A stretch of 52,548 nucleotides of DNA. Source: a virus. The translations under genes were made by a program, and so were the position numbers. Positions within the stretch are counted from its first letter, which is position 1; every line of letters starts with the position of its first letter. The stretch lies in the IMG/VR virus record IMGVR_UViG_3300042691_016209, positions 1 through 52,548 of that record. One strand, written 5' to 3'. The notes beneath the pieces were generated by a model. That model did no database searches. It had not been told where the DNA came from and saw only the letters and a program-made list of their open reading frames with translations. Shown here in pieces: positions 41,589 to 49,114 of this stretch.

Positions 41589-43037
41589 TCACAATGTTAG
41601 CAAATCTTTCTTGAAATGTGAAACCGTATAGTCCCTTTTTTTGATGACTGCATCATAAATTAGGTCCTCGATTCCACCTTGTGAAAACACCCAATAGACT
41701 TTGTTTTCGACCCTGTCCCTTGTAGTCATCCTGTCACGTGACTGCCAATAACTCGTCGCACTGAAGTCGATGTTGTAGTACACCAAACACTCGGCTTGCT
41801 TCAAGGATATGCCTTCCCGCCCTGAGACAATCTGCAATGCGATGTTCTTGTCAGTGTGTTCGAACACACTCAGTTCAGTCGTCAGCATATCACCGAATAC
41901 TTTCGTCAAGGCATTCAACTCTTCTTTGAATTTGTAGAAGATTGCAATCTTCTTGCCATTGAAATGTTCTTTGATGAACTCAGCCTTTGAGTAGTCCAAT
42001 ACCATGGAGTTACCACTCTCAAACTTGACAGTTCCGCTGTACAGTTGGTGAAGTTTCTGCATGAGTTTGACGCTCGTGTCTGCAAGTATCGTTTCAGACT
42101 TGCCTTCAAACACCAAGTTCTTCTTCAGTCTGTCAATTATCATGTAGGTAGCATCTTTAAGTTTTACCTTCAAGATTTCTTCTTTGGTCCTAACAACGAA
42201 CCCTGCCTCCTGTTGGCTGAACCTGATTGTGTACGGAACCATCGCATCCAACACAGTGGCTTTGGCTCCTGAGTAATCCTTAATCATCACACCGTTAATC
42301 AACCTGCTCGATATGTTGACATAGTCGTCGCTCCACCTGTAGAAGTTCTTGTATGATGCGAACGGACTGTTCTTGATGCCATACAGTTGGTGGTACATCT
42401 GAGAGTACGATTCGGGAGTTGGTGTGCCTGACAGTAGGATGACCCTGCTGTTGTATCTTTCCACCAATTCCTTCACCATCTTTGCCCTGATGCTTGGCTT
42501 AGGGAAGGCACCAAGCGTATGCGCTTCGTCACACACGATGACATCCCATTTGATTTTCGGGAGTTTATGGATGGACTCATAGTTCTTTACGAACATCACA
42601 TAGTTCGGACACAACTTGTTGAGGTCATCCGTGATTGATGAAATGGCTTTCTTCTTTGTCAGGAACAAAACGTTCTCGACATTCGGCAGGTTGTCACAGA
42701 TGCTCAGGCTCGTCAATGTCTTGCCTGTCCTGACCTCCATGGCAAGGTAGACGAACCCATGCTTGTTGATGAGTGGGACAGCCTTGTCCACTATCTCTTG
42801 CTGATAGTCCCTGAGTTCAATAAGATTATTCATTTCTTGCGATTGTAAATGTTTGTAGTAAGTGATTGAGTCCGACAGTTTTTCCAAGTATCCGTCGGGC
42901 ATTTTGTACTTTGGAAGGTATAGTGGCTTACCCTTCCTGACTGTATTTGTCGGGACCGTTTTAGTCGCAACCCTGTACAGCCGTTCACAGTATTCCACCA
43001 TACCTCCGTATGAGTAACCCGCAATACGCTCGACCAT
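41589..43037 (-). CDS. SNF2-like superfamily 2 helicase
   Basis: 482 residues from ATG 43037, two bases after the primase stop; an upstream in-frame ATG at 43097 would overlap that gene by 58 bases. Motifs in order: LRDYQQEIVDKA (Q-motif-like), Walker A EVRTGKT (101-107), DEAH (170-173), SGTP (203-206), and a motif V/VI region with REGISLKQAECLVYYNIDFS and YWQSRDRMTTRDR. This set is typical of phage SNF2/type-III-restriction-like helicases that act in replication or recombination. It uses ATP to translocate on DNA. A hairpin-core copy lies within its codons at 41853. Confidence 0.85.
   Translation of the reverse strand: MVERIAGYSYGGMVEYCERLYRVATKTVPTNTVRKGKPLYLPKYKMPDGYLEKLSDSITYYKHLQSQEMNNLIELRDYQQEIVDKAVPLINKHGFVYLAMEVRTGKTLTSLSICDNLPNVENVLFLTKKKAISSITDDLNKLCPNYVMFVKNYESIHKLPKIKWDVIVCDEAHTLGAFPKPSIRAKMVKELVERYNSRVILLSGTPTPESYSQMYHQLYGIKNSPFASYKNFYRWSDDYVNISSRLINGVMIKDYSGAKATVLDAMVPYTIRFSQQEAGFVVRTKEEILKVKLKDATYMIIDRLKKNLVFEGKSETILADTSVKLMQKLHQLYSGTVKFESGNSMVLDYSKAEFIKEHFNGKKIAIFYKFKEELNALTKVFGDMLTTELSVFEHTDKNIALQIVSGREGISLKQAECLVYYNIDFSATSYWQSRDRMTTRDRVENKVYWVFSQGGIEDLIYDAVIKKRDYTVSHFKKDLLTL
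41853..41870 (-). repeat. Dispersed palindrome inside helicase gene (copy 6)
   Basis: AGTGTGTTCGAACACACT, identical to the copy at 25004. In the helicase frame it encodes LSVFEHTD. Perfect palindrome, so no strand bias. It lies between motifs III and V, where the sequence is not conserved in the family. Confidence 0.65.
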
Positions 43038-43039
43038 TG

Positions 43040-45460
43040 TCAGTCCTCCTCGTGTGAACCGTAATCGAGTTCGTTCTTGCGCCTGATTCGTATCCACCTG
43101 CCAAGTTGGTCACGACCTTCCTCGGGCATGACACCTTCCTTGAACATACAGTATGACACGAGCCACTTGTAGAATTTAGTCCTCGAGATTGTCAACTTGC
43201 TCTTCGGACCATAGTCGGGATATTCAGCGATGAACTCAAGGTATAGGTCCTGTTTGTACATCCGCATCCCGGGGTCGAGTGAGCGGTTAGGCTCCGATGT
43301 ATCGACCAACCCACACCATTCGATGAAGTCATGGCAGGTCTCGGCAGACAGTTGGCGAATCTTCAGGTTCACGAACTTGCTCTTTACAAGACCTGTGTTG
43401 AGGTACCCTTGAAGGCATCCAATCATGTAGTTGTCGAACTCGCACCAATCGTCATCGTCCCAATCACCGAACATGAGTTTTCCGAACTCGTCGAGCGGTG
43501 TGAAAGACTTTGAGTAGTATTGGTGAAGTTCAAGTTCCCACTTGCGCCTTGCGAATGAGTTCCCTGCACCCTTGATGGCATAGTTGGTCGTGATTGCAAT
43601 CTTGGGTGACTTGGAGAAAGGAATCTTGATGGCATCCTTGTTCTTCTTCTCCAATGTCAAACCCTCGGTCACGACACTGAACAGCCTCTCGAAGTCGAAG
43701 TTCTTCTTGACATCATCGAACACAAGTATCTGCGTGTCGGCAGAGACAAGTTGGTATGCGAAGGAACGCTCGAACGTGAAAGACTTTCCGTCAATCGTCA
43801 CGACCTTCTTCATGTGCCCAAGGGCATTCATGAACAGACCCTTTCCTGTGCCACCCTCAGGGTTGTCGCTGATGACCTCATCGTTCAGGATGACAGCAGG
43901 ACAATATGACAAGTTCTTGTATGCGTGCATCAAGAACCCAATCGTTGATTCCATGGACTCAATCCTGCTCAGGTCCGAACCACAGATGTTGCCGACAAAC
44001 CTCTTGAAGTAGCAGGTATGGTTCACGTTGCACATCACGAAGTTCCTGTCGATGACATGGTCTTTCCAAACGTACCCGCCAAGGTCGAGGTAGTCAATCG
44101 TTGAAACCTCATCCTTGGTAATCTTGACCGCACAGTTGCGGTAGTACAGGTACGCTGCTGTCTTGCTGTCCTCGATGAAGTAAATGTCGATGGTGCTGAG
44201 CATTGACAGGAACTCTTCCTTGAAGAACCTCGTTTGGTCAGCGAAGTAATTGTACACCGTCATGTCTTCCAAGTCAAGCAAGTGGTTCAGGACGAAGTCC
44301 TTGATTTCCTTCTCGCTTGTGTGGTCGATGAGGTTGTTGGTCACCCTGACGAACACGTAGTTCTTACCACCCTCGGGACAGTATTTGTAGAAACCATTAT
44401 CCTCGAGGAAGTTCTTGAACAGCACATGGACAATCTTCACGGCACCTTTGTCCGTTTTGGTCCAAAAGGTCTGCTTTGCATTCTCGGACTCGACTTTTGC
44501 GATTACTGAATCGACTGTTTCGGAATCAAGGTTCGAGCCTATCAACTGACTCCTGATTTCGTTTTTTGGTACGCCCCTCCTCAACTTTTCTCGGATGTTG
44601 TTGATGCGCTCCTCGTCCTCGTAATACTTTGTGCCAAAGTTCTGAGTCTTTGAGTATGCGCTGTCGATGGTGCGTGAAATCTCGGAGACATTGAAGTCTT
44701 CGCTTGCGTATTGGTTCAGGATGTACGATGCCAATGACTTGTTGACACCGAACTCATTGAACGCGGAAGCAAGAATGAACACGTTTTGGTTGCGTTGACC
44801 CTCAACCATGGGGTACTTTTTGGTCCACCACTTGACAAGGATTTCGACAATCTTGTTCTCGTCAGTGATTGGGATGGTACGTGAGTCCCTATTCCTGTTC
44901 ACCTCCGTGTACTCGGGTTCTTCAATCTTGTCCCATACGCTGCTGTTCTCGTTGATGAAGATGAGCGGGTCGTATGACTCGTAACAGACTCGGCTGATGT
45001 TCTTGCTCGTCCTGTCAAAGTAAGGAGAGTTGAAGTGTTTCTCGAGCGAGTTGAAGTAATTGATATGGTTGTCGGGGTCGGCAGGAATCTTGACCAACAC
45101 CTTGAGACCATTACCTGAAGGTGAGACGAACACACTGAACACGTATTTGTTCTTGCTCATCTGCTCCTTGTCCGACAGCATATCCTTGGTCCTCTCGTAC
45201 CCGTCGAAATCGAGGCAGATTAGACCGCTGTGTTGTACAAGTGCACTGTCCTGACGCTTGGTGAACTCACCGCTGAAACAGATGGCGGGAAGGAGTTGTT
45301 TGAGTTCGTTACGCTCTGTCTTGGACTTGCATGACCGAATCCTTTTGACTGTCTCTTTTGACTTGCCTTCCTTGATTCGCTCGAGGATTTTGAAGACACT
45401 GCGATGGAACGGAGCGGAGGTATCCTTGATACTTCCGAAGATTGTGACATTACTCAGCAT
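43040..45460 (-). CDS. PrimPol-helicase (VirE-N/BT4734-type primase with D5-like helicase)
   Basis: 806 residues. The N-terminal 200 residues match the BT4734/VirE-N domain that acts as an archaeo-eukaryotic primase core: LICLDFDGYER (D84 and D86) and FSVFVSPSGNGLKVLVKI (residues 108-125) supply the catalytic strands. A middle PriCT-like helical region has YASEDFNVSEISRTIDSAYS. The C-terminal half is a superfamily-3 type helicase with Walker A PEGGTGKGLFMNALG (about 528-542) and Walker B TQILVFDDVKK (about 578-588), followed by IAITTNYAIKGAGNSFARRK. It would prime and unwind at the replication fork. An AT-rich gap with a promoter-like box precedes it. Confidence 0.88.
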   Translation of the reverse strand: MLSNVTIFGSIKDTSAPFHRSVFKILERIKEGKSKETVKRIRSCKSKTERNELKQLLPAICFSGEFTKRQDSALVQHSGLICLDFDGYERTKDMLSDKEQMSKNKYVFSVFVSPSGNGLKVLVKIPADPDNHINYFNSLEKHFNSPYFDRTSKNISRVCYESYDPLIFINENSSVWDKIEEPEYTEVNRNRDSRTIPITDENKIVEILVKWWTKKYPMVEGQRNQNVFILASAFNEFGVNKSLASYILNQYASEDFNVSEISRTIDSAYSKTQNFGTKYYEDEERINNIREKLRRGVPKNEIRSQLIGSNLDSETVDSVIAKVESENAKQTFWTKTDKGAVKIVHVLFKNFLEDNGFYKYCPEGGKNYVFVRVTNNLIDHTSEKEIKDFVLNHLLDLEDMTVYNYFADQTRFFKEEFLSMLSTIDIYFIEDSKTAAYLYYRNCAVKITKDEVSTIDYLDLGGYVWKDHVIDRNFVMCNVNHTCYFKRFVGNICGSDLSRIESMESTIGFLMHAYKNLSYCPAVILNDEVISDNPEGGTGKGLFMNALGHMKKVVTIDGKSFTFERSFAYQLVSADTQILVFDDVKKNFDFERLFSVVTEGLTLEKKNKDAIKIPFSKSPKIAITTNYAIKGAGNSFARRKWELELHQYYSKSFTPLDEFGKLMFGDWDDDDWCEFDNYMIGCLQGYLNTGLVKSKFVNLKIRQLSAETCHDFIEWCGLVDTSEPNRSLDPGMRMYKQDLYLEFIAEYPDYGPKSKLTISRTKFYKWLVSYCMFKEGVMPEEGRDQLGRWIRIRRKNELDYGSHEED

Positions 45461-45509
45461 TTTAATGACGGTTTTGGTGACGAAAAAACCTACCTGTAGA
45501 TAGGGAGGA

Positions 45510-45517
45510 CAAAGATA
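45510..45517 (-). promoter_or_regulatory. -7 box TATCTTTG upstream of PrimPol-helicase
   Basis: On the minus strand TATCTTTG lies 49 bases upstream of the ATG at 45460, just downstream of a strongly AT-rich stretch (45530-45600). It is the same octamer as at 15821, 24991 and 49784. It could drive a separate transcript of primase, helicase and the genes after them. Confidence 0.55.
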
Positions 45518-45630
45518 TGTCGATTATGTCAATTATTTTTCCCAATTGAATTTAAAAAATAATAAAAAGAATATAGTAAATATATAGAGAGAGTAGGGAA
45601 GAAGAATTTTGACATTTCGACAGAAAGGTA

Positions 45631-45657
45631 GGGGGATGGTTTCACCAACCACCCCCC
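45631..45657 (-). other. G-rich RNA hairpin between SSB-like and primase genes
   Basis: On the minus strand GGGGGGTGGTT pairs with AACCATCCCCC around a GGTGA loop, 11 bp with one G-U pair; the plus strand would have an A-C mismatch. The same design (five G/C pairs, G-U, five more pairs, five-base loop) is seen at 40224. No T-tract follows. It lies in the 214-base gap whose remaining sequence is AT-rich. Confidence 0.6.
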
Positions 45658-45674
45658 ACTCTCAAAGCACATTG

Positions 45675-45950
45675 TCAAAAATCCAAAGGGAAGTCTTCGT
45701 TCTTATCGGCAACCGATGTCTGCTTGGTCTCCTTCTGAGCACCACCCTTCGGCTCGTAGGTATCGAGTTCAACATAGTGGTTGCCCGACCTTCCCGTCTT
45801 TACATCGAGGGACACCCAACCGTTCTTTACGTTGGCTTTGAGGAATGCGATTGCCTCGTCAACCTTCACGGTCAATCTGCCCACCACGAAGTCGGGAGCG
45901 TTCTCGTTGCGCTTGAAGGAAAACCCTTCTGCAAAAATCTTTTCTTTCAT
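45675..45950 (-). CDS. Single-stranded-DNA-binding-like protein
   Basis: 91 residues. Strand-rich N-terminal domain (FAEGFSFKRNENAPDFVVGR, then AIAFLKANVKNGWVSLDVK and GNHYVELDTYEP) followed by a Gly/Lys/Gln linker and an acidic C-terminal tip NEDFPLDF. An OB-like body plus an acidic, Phe-ended tip is the design of SSB proteins, whose tip recruits replication enzymes. It neighbours the exonuclease, annealing protein and primase. OB-fold identity is inferred, not proven. The start follows the AT-rich leader TTAAATTTTATCAACT. Confidence 0.65.
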   Translation of the reverse strand: MKEKIFAEGFSFKRNENAPDFVVGRLTVKVDEAIAFLKANVKNGWVSLDVKTGRSGNHYVELDTYEPKGGAQKETKQTSVADKNEDFPLDF

Positions 45951-45977
45951 AGTTGATAAAATTTAACAATGGTAAAT

Positions 45978-45995
45978 AGTGTGCTCGAACACACT
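45978..45995 (-). repeat. Dispersed hairpin after exonuclease gene (copy 7)
   Basis: On the minus strand AGTGTGTTCGAGCACACT forms a hairpin with one U-G pair next to the loop; the plus strand would have C-A. It starts at the last base of the exonuclease stop codon. The bases after it (ATTTACC) are not a T-tract, so it may cap or attenuate rather than fully terminate. Confidence 0.7.
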
Positions 45996-46729
45996 CAGTC
46001 GAGTGTCTCGTCAATGTAATGGTTCAAGATGTCCTCGGGAGCATCATCTGAGAAGTATCTTCTGTACACCTCGATGGCACGCTCGACCTTGGATTCACCT
46101 GACTTGATGAAGTTCTCCCCCGGTCTGAACACCCCAAGTTGTCCCGTGACTTTGTCAATCACGTAGAACACCAATGGTTTGCCGAACAACTGTTGGTAGA
46201 TGTAGCACTGCGAATCGTAGTTGTATTTCTTCGCAGACCACTTGAATCCGTTGATGTCGCTCGTTGTCTTTAGGTCGATGAGGTAGTCAGTACCCACGAT
46301 GTCTGCCTTGCCCTTGAACATCTGACCCTTGATTTCACCAATGGCAGGAACCTCTACTTGGTTTCCTGTGGCATAGATGGCATCGAAGAATGCGATATTT
46401 GCCGTCATTCGTGCCCTCAGGGACATTATCTCCTCCACCTCCTTGGTAAGTAACGCAAACGGAACGTTATGCGTTTCTACGAAGTCTTTGTAGGCTTTGG
46501 TGGTTCTTGTGCTGACATCCACGTGCAACACATCCTGAGCCTTCTCAGGCTCGAGCATGAGTTGGTGGAACAACCTACCCTCGGCAAGTGCCTTGTCATC
46601 CTCACGCTTCTTACCGAAGTCGGCAGGGTTGTTGAGCAATGTCCCGATATCGGAGTTGCTCAGGAAGGAACGCCCGAACTCACCGTAGTAGTTCGAGTCG
46701 TCCTTCAGCATTTCAATGATACTGCTCAT
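45995..46729 (-). CDS. PD-(D/E)XK exonuclease (RecE/exonuclease VIII-like)
   Basis: 244 residues. The nuclease core reads MFKGKADIVGTDYLIDLKTT (D143, D152, K154), with an upstream helix GRLFHQLMLEPE (H55) and a downstream YNYDSQCYIYQQLFG helix that completes the RecB/Cas4/YqaJ-like fold. Enzymes of this type degrade one strand of double-stranded DNA to create tails for annealing. It overlaps the DUF1071-type annealing gene by ATGA, forming a RecET-like pair. Confidence 0.85.
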   Translation of the reverse strand: MSSIIEMLKDDSNYYGEFGRSFLSNSDIGTLLNNPADFGKKREDDKALAEGRLFHQLMLEPEKAQDVLHVDVSTRTTKAYKDFVETHNVPFALLTKEVEEIMSLRARMTANIAFFDAIYATGNQVEVPAIGEIKGQMFKGKADIVGTDYLIDLKTTSDINGFKWSAKKYNYDSQCYIYQQLFGKPLVFYVIDKVTGQLGVFRPGENFIKSGESKVERAIEVYRRYFSDDAPEDILNHYIDETLD

Positions 46730-47328
46730 GACTTCGTGATTTTAGAAAGTTCCTTGAGAGCAATCTTGCTGATTGCATACTTGCGTTCGAGTTGCTTGAC
46801 AATCGATGCGATGCCCTGAGACTTGTTGGCTTCAGCATACTTGACAACCTTATCCCAATTCTCGTCACCCACGTTCAACTCGATTGTTGAGGAGGATGCG
46901 TCTACCTTCTCGGGAGTGGCTGATGCGACCAATGTCGGCAGGTCCTCGCCCGTCCACAACTGCAACCCCAACCCATGCATGGCAATAGCCTTGGCAGTGG
47001 AGCGTTGGATGGATTTGTTGACCTCGAACTGATTGACCTTGTCCACAGGAATTGCCTGATTGCGGAAGTCCATGATTGGCAGATAGTCGATGTGCTCCTG
47101 CCCTTCTACTATCACCCCGACCTTTACCCAACAGGTCCTGCCGTCCGTGAAGTAATTCCAACCCGTCTGCGGGTCTTCATACACAACACGCTGTGCATTC
47201 GGGAAGTGATGCTTCAGCATGGACCATGCATACGCCCATGACAGGTAATCGATGTTGCCCTTGCGCTCGACCTTATCCTTGATAGGAACCTCGCTAAGGG
47301 TCTTGAAAACTGATTTCTCTTGTGACAT
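46726..47328 (-). CDS. Single-strand annealing protein (DUF1071/Sak-like)
   Basis: 200 residues. The segment NIDYLSWAYAWSMLKHHFPN (residues 25-44), the strands CWVKVGVIVEGQEHIDYLPI, and the block NKSIQRSTAKAIAMHGLGLQ are the hallmarks of DUF1071-type recombinases, part of the Rad52-like annealing superfamily. The protein would anneal complementary single strands produced by the neighbouring exonuclease. The C-terminal third is a charged helical linker and tail that may contact SSB. It begins after the leader AATCAAATCAAGTT. Confidence 0.82.
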   Translation of the reverse strand: MSQEKSVFKTLSEVPIKDKVERKGNIDYLSWAYAWSMLKHHFPNAQRVVYEDPQTGWNYFTDGRTCWVKVGVIVEGQEHIDYLPIMDFRNQAIPVDKVNQFEVNKSIQRSTAKAIAMHGLGLQLWTGEDLPTLVASATPEKVDASSSTIELNVGDENWDKVVKYAEANKSQGIASIVKQLERKYAISKIALKELSKITKS

Positions 47329-47340
47329 AACTTGATTTGA

Positions 47341-47640
47341 TTAGATTTTAGACTTGATACCTTCGATGACTTTCCTGTACTCCTTGTCGGTCTTCATGGC
47401 TTCAACACCAACCTTGATAGACTTGGATACAGTTGAATGTGGGCATTCCCAATTCTTGTTTTCCCTGAGATAATCCCTGATGTAAATCTGCGGGATATTC
47501 AACTCATGGCATACCAAGAAGAACATCTTGCGTGCATCCACGAACTTGTAACGTTTGTTCGAACTGAACAACTCGTCATCGCTCATCTCGAACATGGAGA
47601 TGATAATCTCCCTTGCCTTGTCAATTTTTTCCTTGTACAT
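47341..47640 (-). CDS. Second DnaA domain IV-like protein
   Basis: 99 residues from ATG 47640; an in-frame TTG further upstream is less likely. KRYKFVDARKMFFLVCHELN, then IPQIYIRDYLRENKNWECPH and STVSKSIKVG follow the layout of the DnaA C-terminal DNA-binding domain (first helix, basic loop, helix-turn-helix with the HSTV motif). It differs substantially from the copy at 40646, so this is not a recent duplication. No ATPase domain. A role in origin recognition or early transcription control is inferred. Confidence 0.68.
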   Translation of the reverse strand: MYKEKIDKAREIIISMFEMSDDELFSSNKRYKFVDARKMFFLVCHELNIPQIYIRDYLRENKNWECPHSTVSKSIKVGVEAMKTDKEYRKVIEGIKSKI

Positions 47641-47645
47641 AGTTT

Positions 47646-47987
47646 TCACATTATTTCGTTTTCCCAAATCAAAACTTCAACCTCCTGCAAATCAGGAGAC
47701 ATGATTCGAAAGTATTTGTTGGGTGCATAGATGAACAGTTTGCTGCTGTCCTTATACATCACGACAAATCCTCCCATATACCTGAACACATCGTCCGTAT
47801 CGTCATCCACCTCAGCATCCGCTTCATGGTAGTCGTACATGAACTGATTCAGACCCATCATCCTTTTTGTGGACCTCCACTGCTCGAACGTGGGTTCTTC
47901 ATCGAACGTTTGCAATTGCCTGAGATAGTCAGGGTCCTTGAACCTGCGTTGGCTTTGCAACCCCATCTCGTAATCAACCATGCTCAT
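47646..47987 (-). CDS. Hypothetical acidic protein
   Basis: 113 residues, start ATG 47987 coupled by ATGA to the upstream membrane-protein gene. The middle is very acidic (DYHEADAEVDDDTDDVFRYM) and the C-terminal half forms strands (GGFVVMYKDSSKLFIYAPNK). No family recognised. It belongs to the run of small early genes with unknown function between the recombination module and the ribozyme cassettes. Confidence 0.6.
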   Translation of the reverse strand: MSMVDYEMGLQSQRRFKDPDYLRQLQTFDEEPTFEQWRSTKRMMGLNQFMYDYHEADAEVDDDTDDVFRYMGGFVVMYKDSSKLFIYAPNKYFRIMSPDLQEVEVLIWENEIM

Positions 47988-48163
47988 CTCATCATCTCCC
48001 TGATTATGAACCCGAACACGATGAACGTAACCGACAGCATGAGCATGGGTATGAACGCATCGACCAAGCCTTGCTCCTCGGCAATCCTAATCAGGTAGAT
48101 GAATGAGTGGCACATCATCAATATGAATGCACCACCCACCAAAATCCTAAATGCTTTTTTCAT
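47984..48163 (-). CDS. Small two-TM membrane protein
   Basis: 59 residues from ATG 48163, chosen for the shorter overlap with the upstream gene (17 bases); a start at 48181 is also possible. Two hydrophobic helices are clear: FRILVGGAFILMMCHSFIYL and AFIPMLMLSVTFIVFGFII, with a short acidic loop (RIAEEQGLVD) between. Early-operon membrane proteins of this size can act in superinfection exclusion or host takeover, but no specific evidence exists here. Confidence 0.6.
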   Translation of the reverse strand: MKKAFRILVGGAFILMMCHSFIYLIRIAEEQGLVDAFIPMLMLSVTFIVFGFIIREMMR

Positions 48164-48368
48164 GTTGAATCTCCTCGTCATTGATGTTCAATGAAAATTT
48201 CAAAATGTGTGCACACGTGATGTATTCGAGACTCAGCATCTCACTCTTGAGTCTGTACTCCCAAGGGTCTGAATCCTTGACCACATCACGCTCACGCTTG
48301 AGTTTGTCAATGTTCTTGAGCAGTTCGACAATGAACTTCCTGTCGATGTACACCTGCTTGATATCCAT
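48147..48368 (-). CDS. Hypothetical coiled-coil protein
   Basis: 73 residues from ATG 48368, directly after the upstream stop; longer in-frame starts (48377, 48446) would extend into that gene. Highly charged and helical (IVELLKNIDKLKRERDVVKD), then a second helix with aliphatic spacing. Resembles a small coiled-coil or DNA-associated protein; no family recognised. Confidence 0.5.
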   Translation of the reverse strand: MDIKQVYIDRKFIVELLKNIDKLKRERDVVKDSDPWEYRLKSEMLSLEYITCAHILKFSLNINDEEIQHEKSI

Positions 48369-48369
48369 G

Positions 48370-48762
48370 CTATCCATAAACGTATTCCCCCATGACCATG
48401 AATTGAAACACCACATCGGATGACTCGCCATCCCCATTGCCTTCAATCTCAGACATCAGGAACTTCTGCATAACCTCGTCATCCATAATCTTCTGAAGAC
48501 CTGTCCTGATTGACTCGGAAGACAGCACTCCAATGCACTCACCATCCGTGTCCTCGATGTCATGCACAGGAATCTCAGCACCGTTTTTGACGGCATCCAA
48601 TATCCTTACGGAGAATGGCTTGCCACCCTCTGAATTTGAATGGATAATGTCGCACGCATCTTCGTTTAAGAAGTACCAATAGTTGGATGCACCTTCTATT
48701 GCTGTCGTTATGATGTCGCTCAGGACCTCGTCCTTCACAACAATGTCCAACTTAATTTCCAT
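48370..48762 (-). CDS. Hypothetical acidic protein
   Basis: 130 residues, acidic. MEIKLDIVVKDEVLSDIITT is followed by AIEGASNYWYFLNEDACDII, a pattern (D-E-x-h-x-x-h-h-x-x-A-h-E-G-x-x-x-Y-W) that I associate with short conserved phage proteins of unknown role. A C-terminal helix carries DDEVMQKFLMSEIEG. The end overlaps nothing; the start overlaps the upstream gene by 11 bases. Function unknown. Confidence 0.6.
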   Translation of the reverse strand: MEIKLDIVVKDEVLSDIITTAIEGASNYWYFLNEDACDIIHSNSEGGKPFSVRILDAVKNGAEIPVHDIEDTDGECIGVLSSESIRTGLQKIMDDEVMQKFLMSEIEGNGDGESSDVVFQFMVMGEYVYG

Positions 48763-49003
48763 AGGTGGTGATTGTTACAAGACCCCAAAAAAACTTCTTG
48801 ACCTTCATGACCTTGGGCACGCTCACCTTGGAAGACTTGTACGCCTCGGGATGCTTGGCTTTGAAGATAGCCATCTTCTGTACCACTGTCCTCGCATTGG
48901 CATAGTCACCCTTCGAACCTTGGTGGTAAATCTTGATGAACTCGTTGACCAAGTTGTTGGTCCACACGAAGTTGTCGTCATGAATAAAATCTTCTCTTTT
49001 CAT
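48752..49003 (-). CDS. Hypothetical protein downstream of hammerhead A
   Basis: 83 residues; ATG at 49003 lies 28 bases after the end of the first hammerhead. MKREDFIHDDNFVWTNNLVN, then a helix EFIKIYHQGSKGDYANARTV and a basic region (FKAKHPEAYKSSKVSVPKVM). The acidic-then-basic layout suggests a small globular helical domain. No family recognised. If the hammerhead cleaves, its mRNA would begin with a 5'-OH and the rest of the ribozyme. Confidence 0.6.
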   Translation of the reverse strand: MKREDFIHDDNFVWTNNLVNEFIKIYHQGSKGDYANARTVVQKMAIFKAKHPEAYKSSKVSVPKVMKVKKFFWGLVTITTYGN

Positions 49004-49031
49004 AATACAAAATGTTAGTGATGTTTGACAA

Positions 49032-49082
49032 TCCGTTTCGTCCTTTTGGACTCATCGGCATGGGCACCCACCCATGGACGGA
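49032..49082 (-). ncRNA. Type III hammerhead ribozyme A (one core deviation)
   Basis: Minus-strand fold: stem III TCCGT/ACGGA, cleavage-site C at 49077, stem I CATGGG-TGGGTG-CCCATG, core CCGATGA (49058-49052), stem II GTCC-AAAA-GGAC, then GAA (49039-49037). All parts follow the hammerhead plan except that the core base equivalent to U4 is C (base 49057). The equivalent U is present in copy B. Cleavage would fall between 49077 and 49076. The U4C change probably lowers activity, so this copy may be weak or evolving. Confidence 0.8.
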
Positions 49083-49105
49083 AGAGTGTGTTCGCACACA
49101 CTCTT
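49082..49105 (-). repeat. Hairpin abutting hammerhead A (dispersed family, copy 8)
   Basis: On the minus strand AAGAGTGTGT pairs perfectly with ACACACTCTT around a GCGA loop (GNRA type). It begins nine bases after the amidotransferase stop codon and touches ribozyme stem III. After cleavage it would remain near the 3' end of the upstream mRNA. Confidence 0.85.
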
Positions 49106-49114
49106 GCCAAACTA

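Noticed and set aside
41853-41870. Terminator inside the helicase gene
   Set aside because: The palindrome lies in codons between conserved helicase motifs and has no T-tract; termination here would truncate an apparently intact enzyme.
45120-45136. Tenth palindrome copy in the primase gene
   Set aside because: GAGACGAACACACTG matches only one arm (GAACACACT); the other arm does not pair, so it is a half-site at best.
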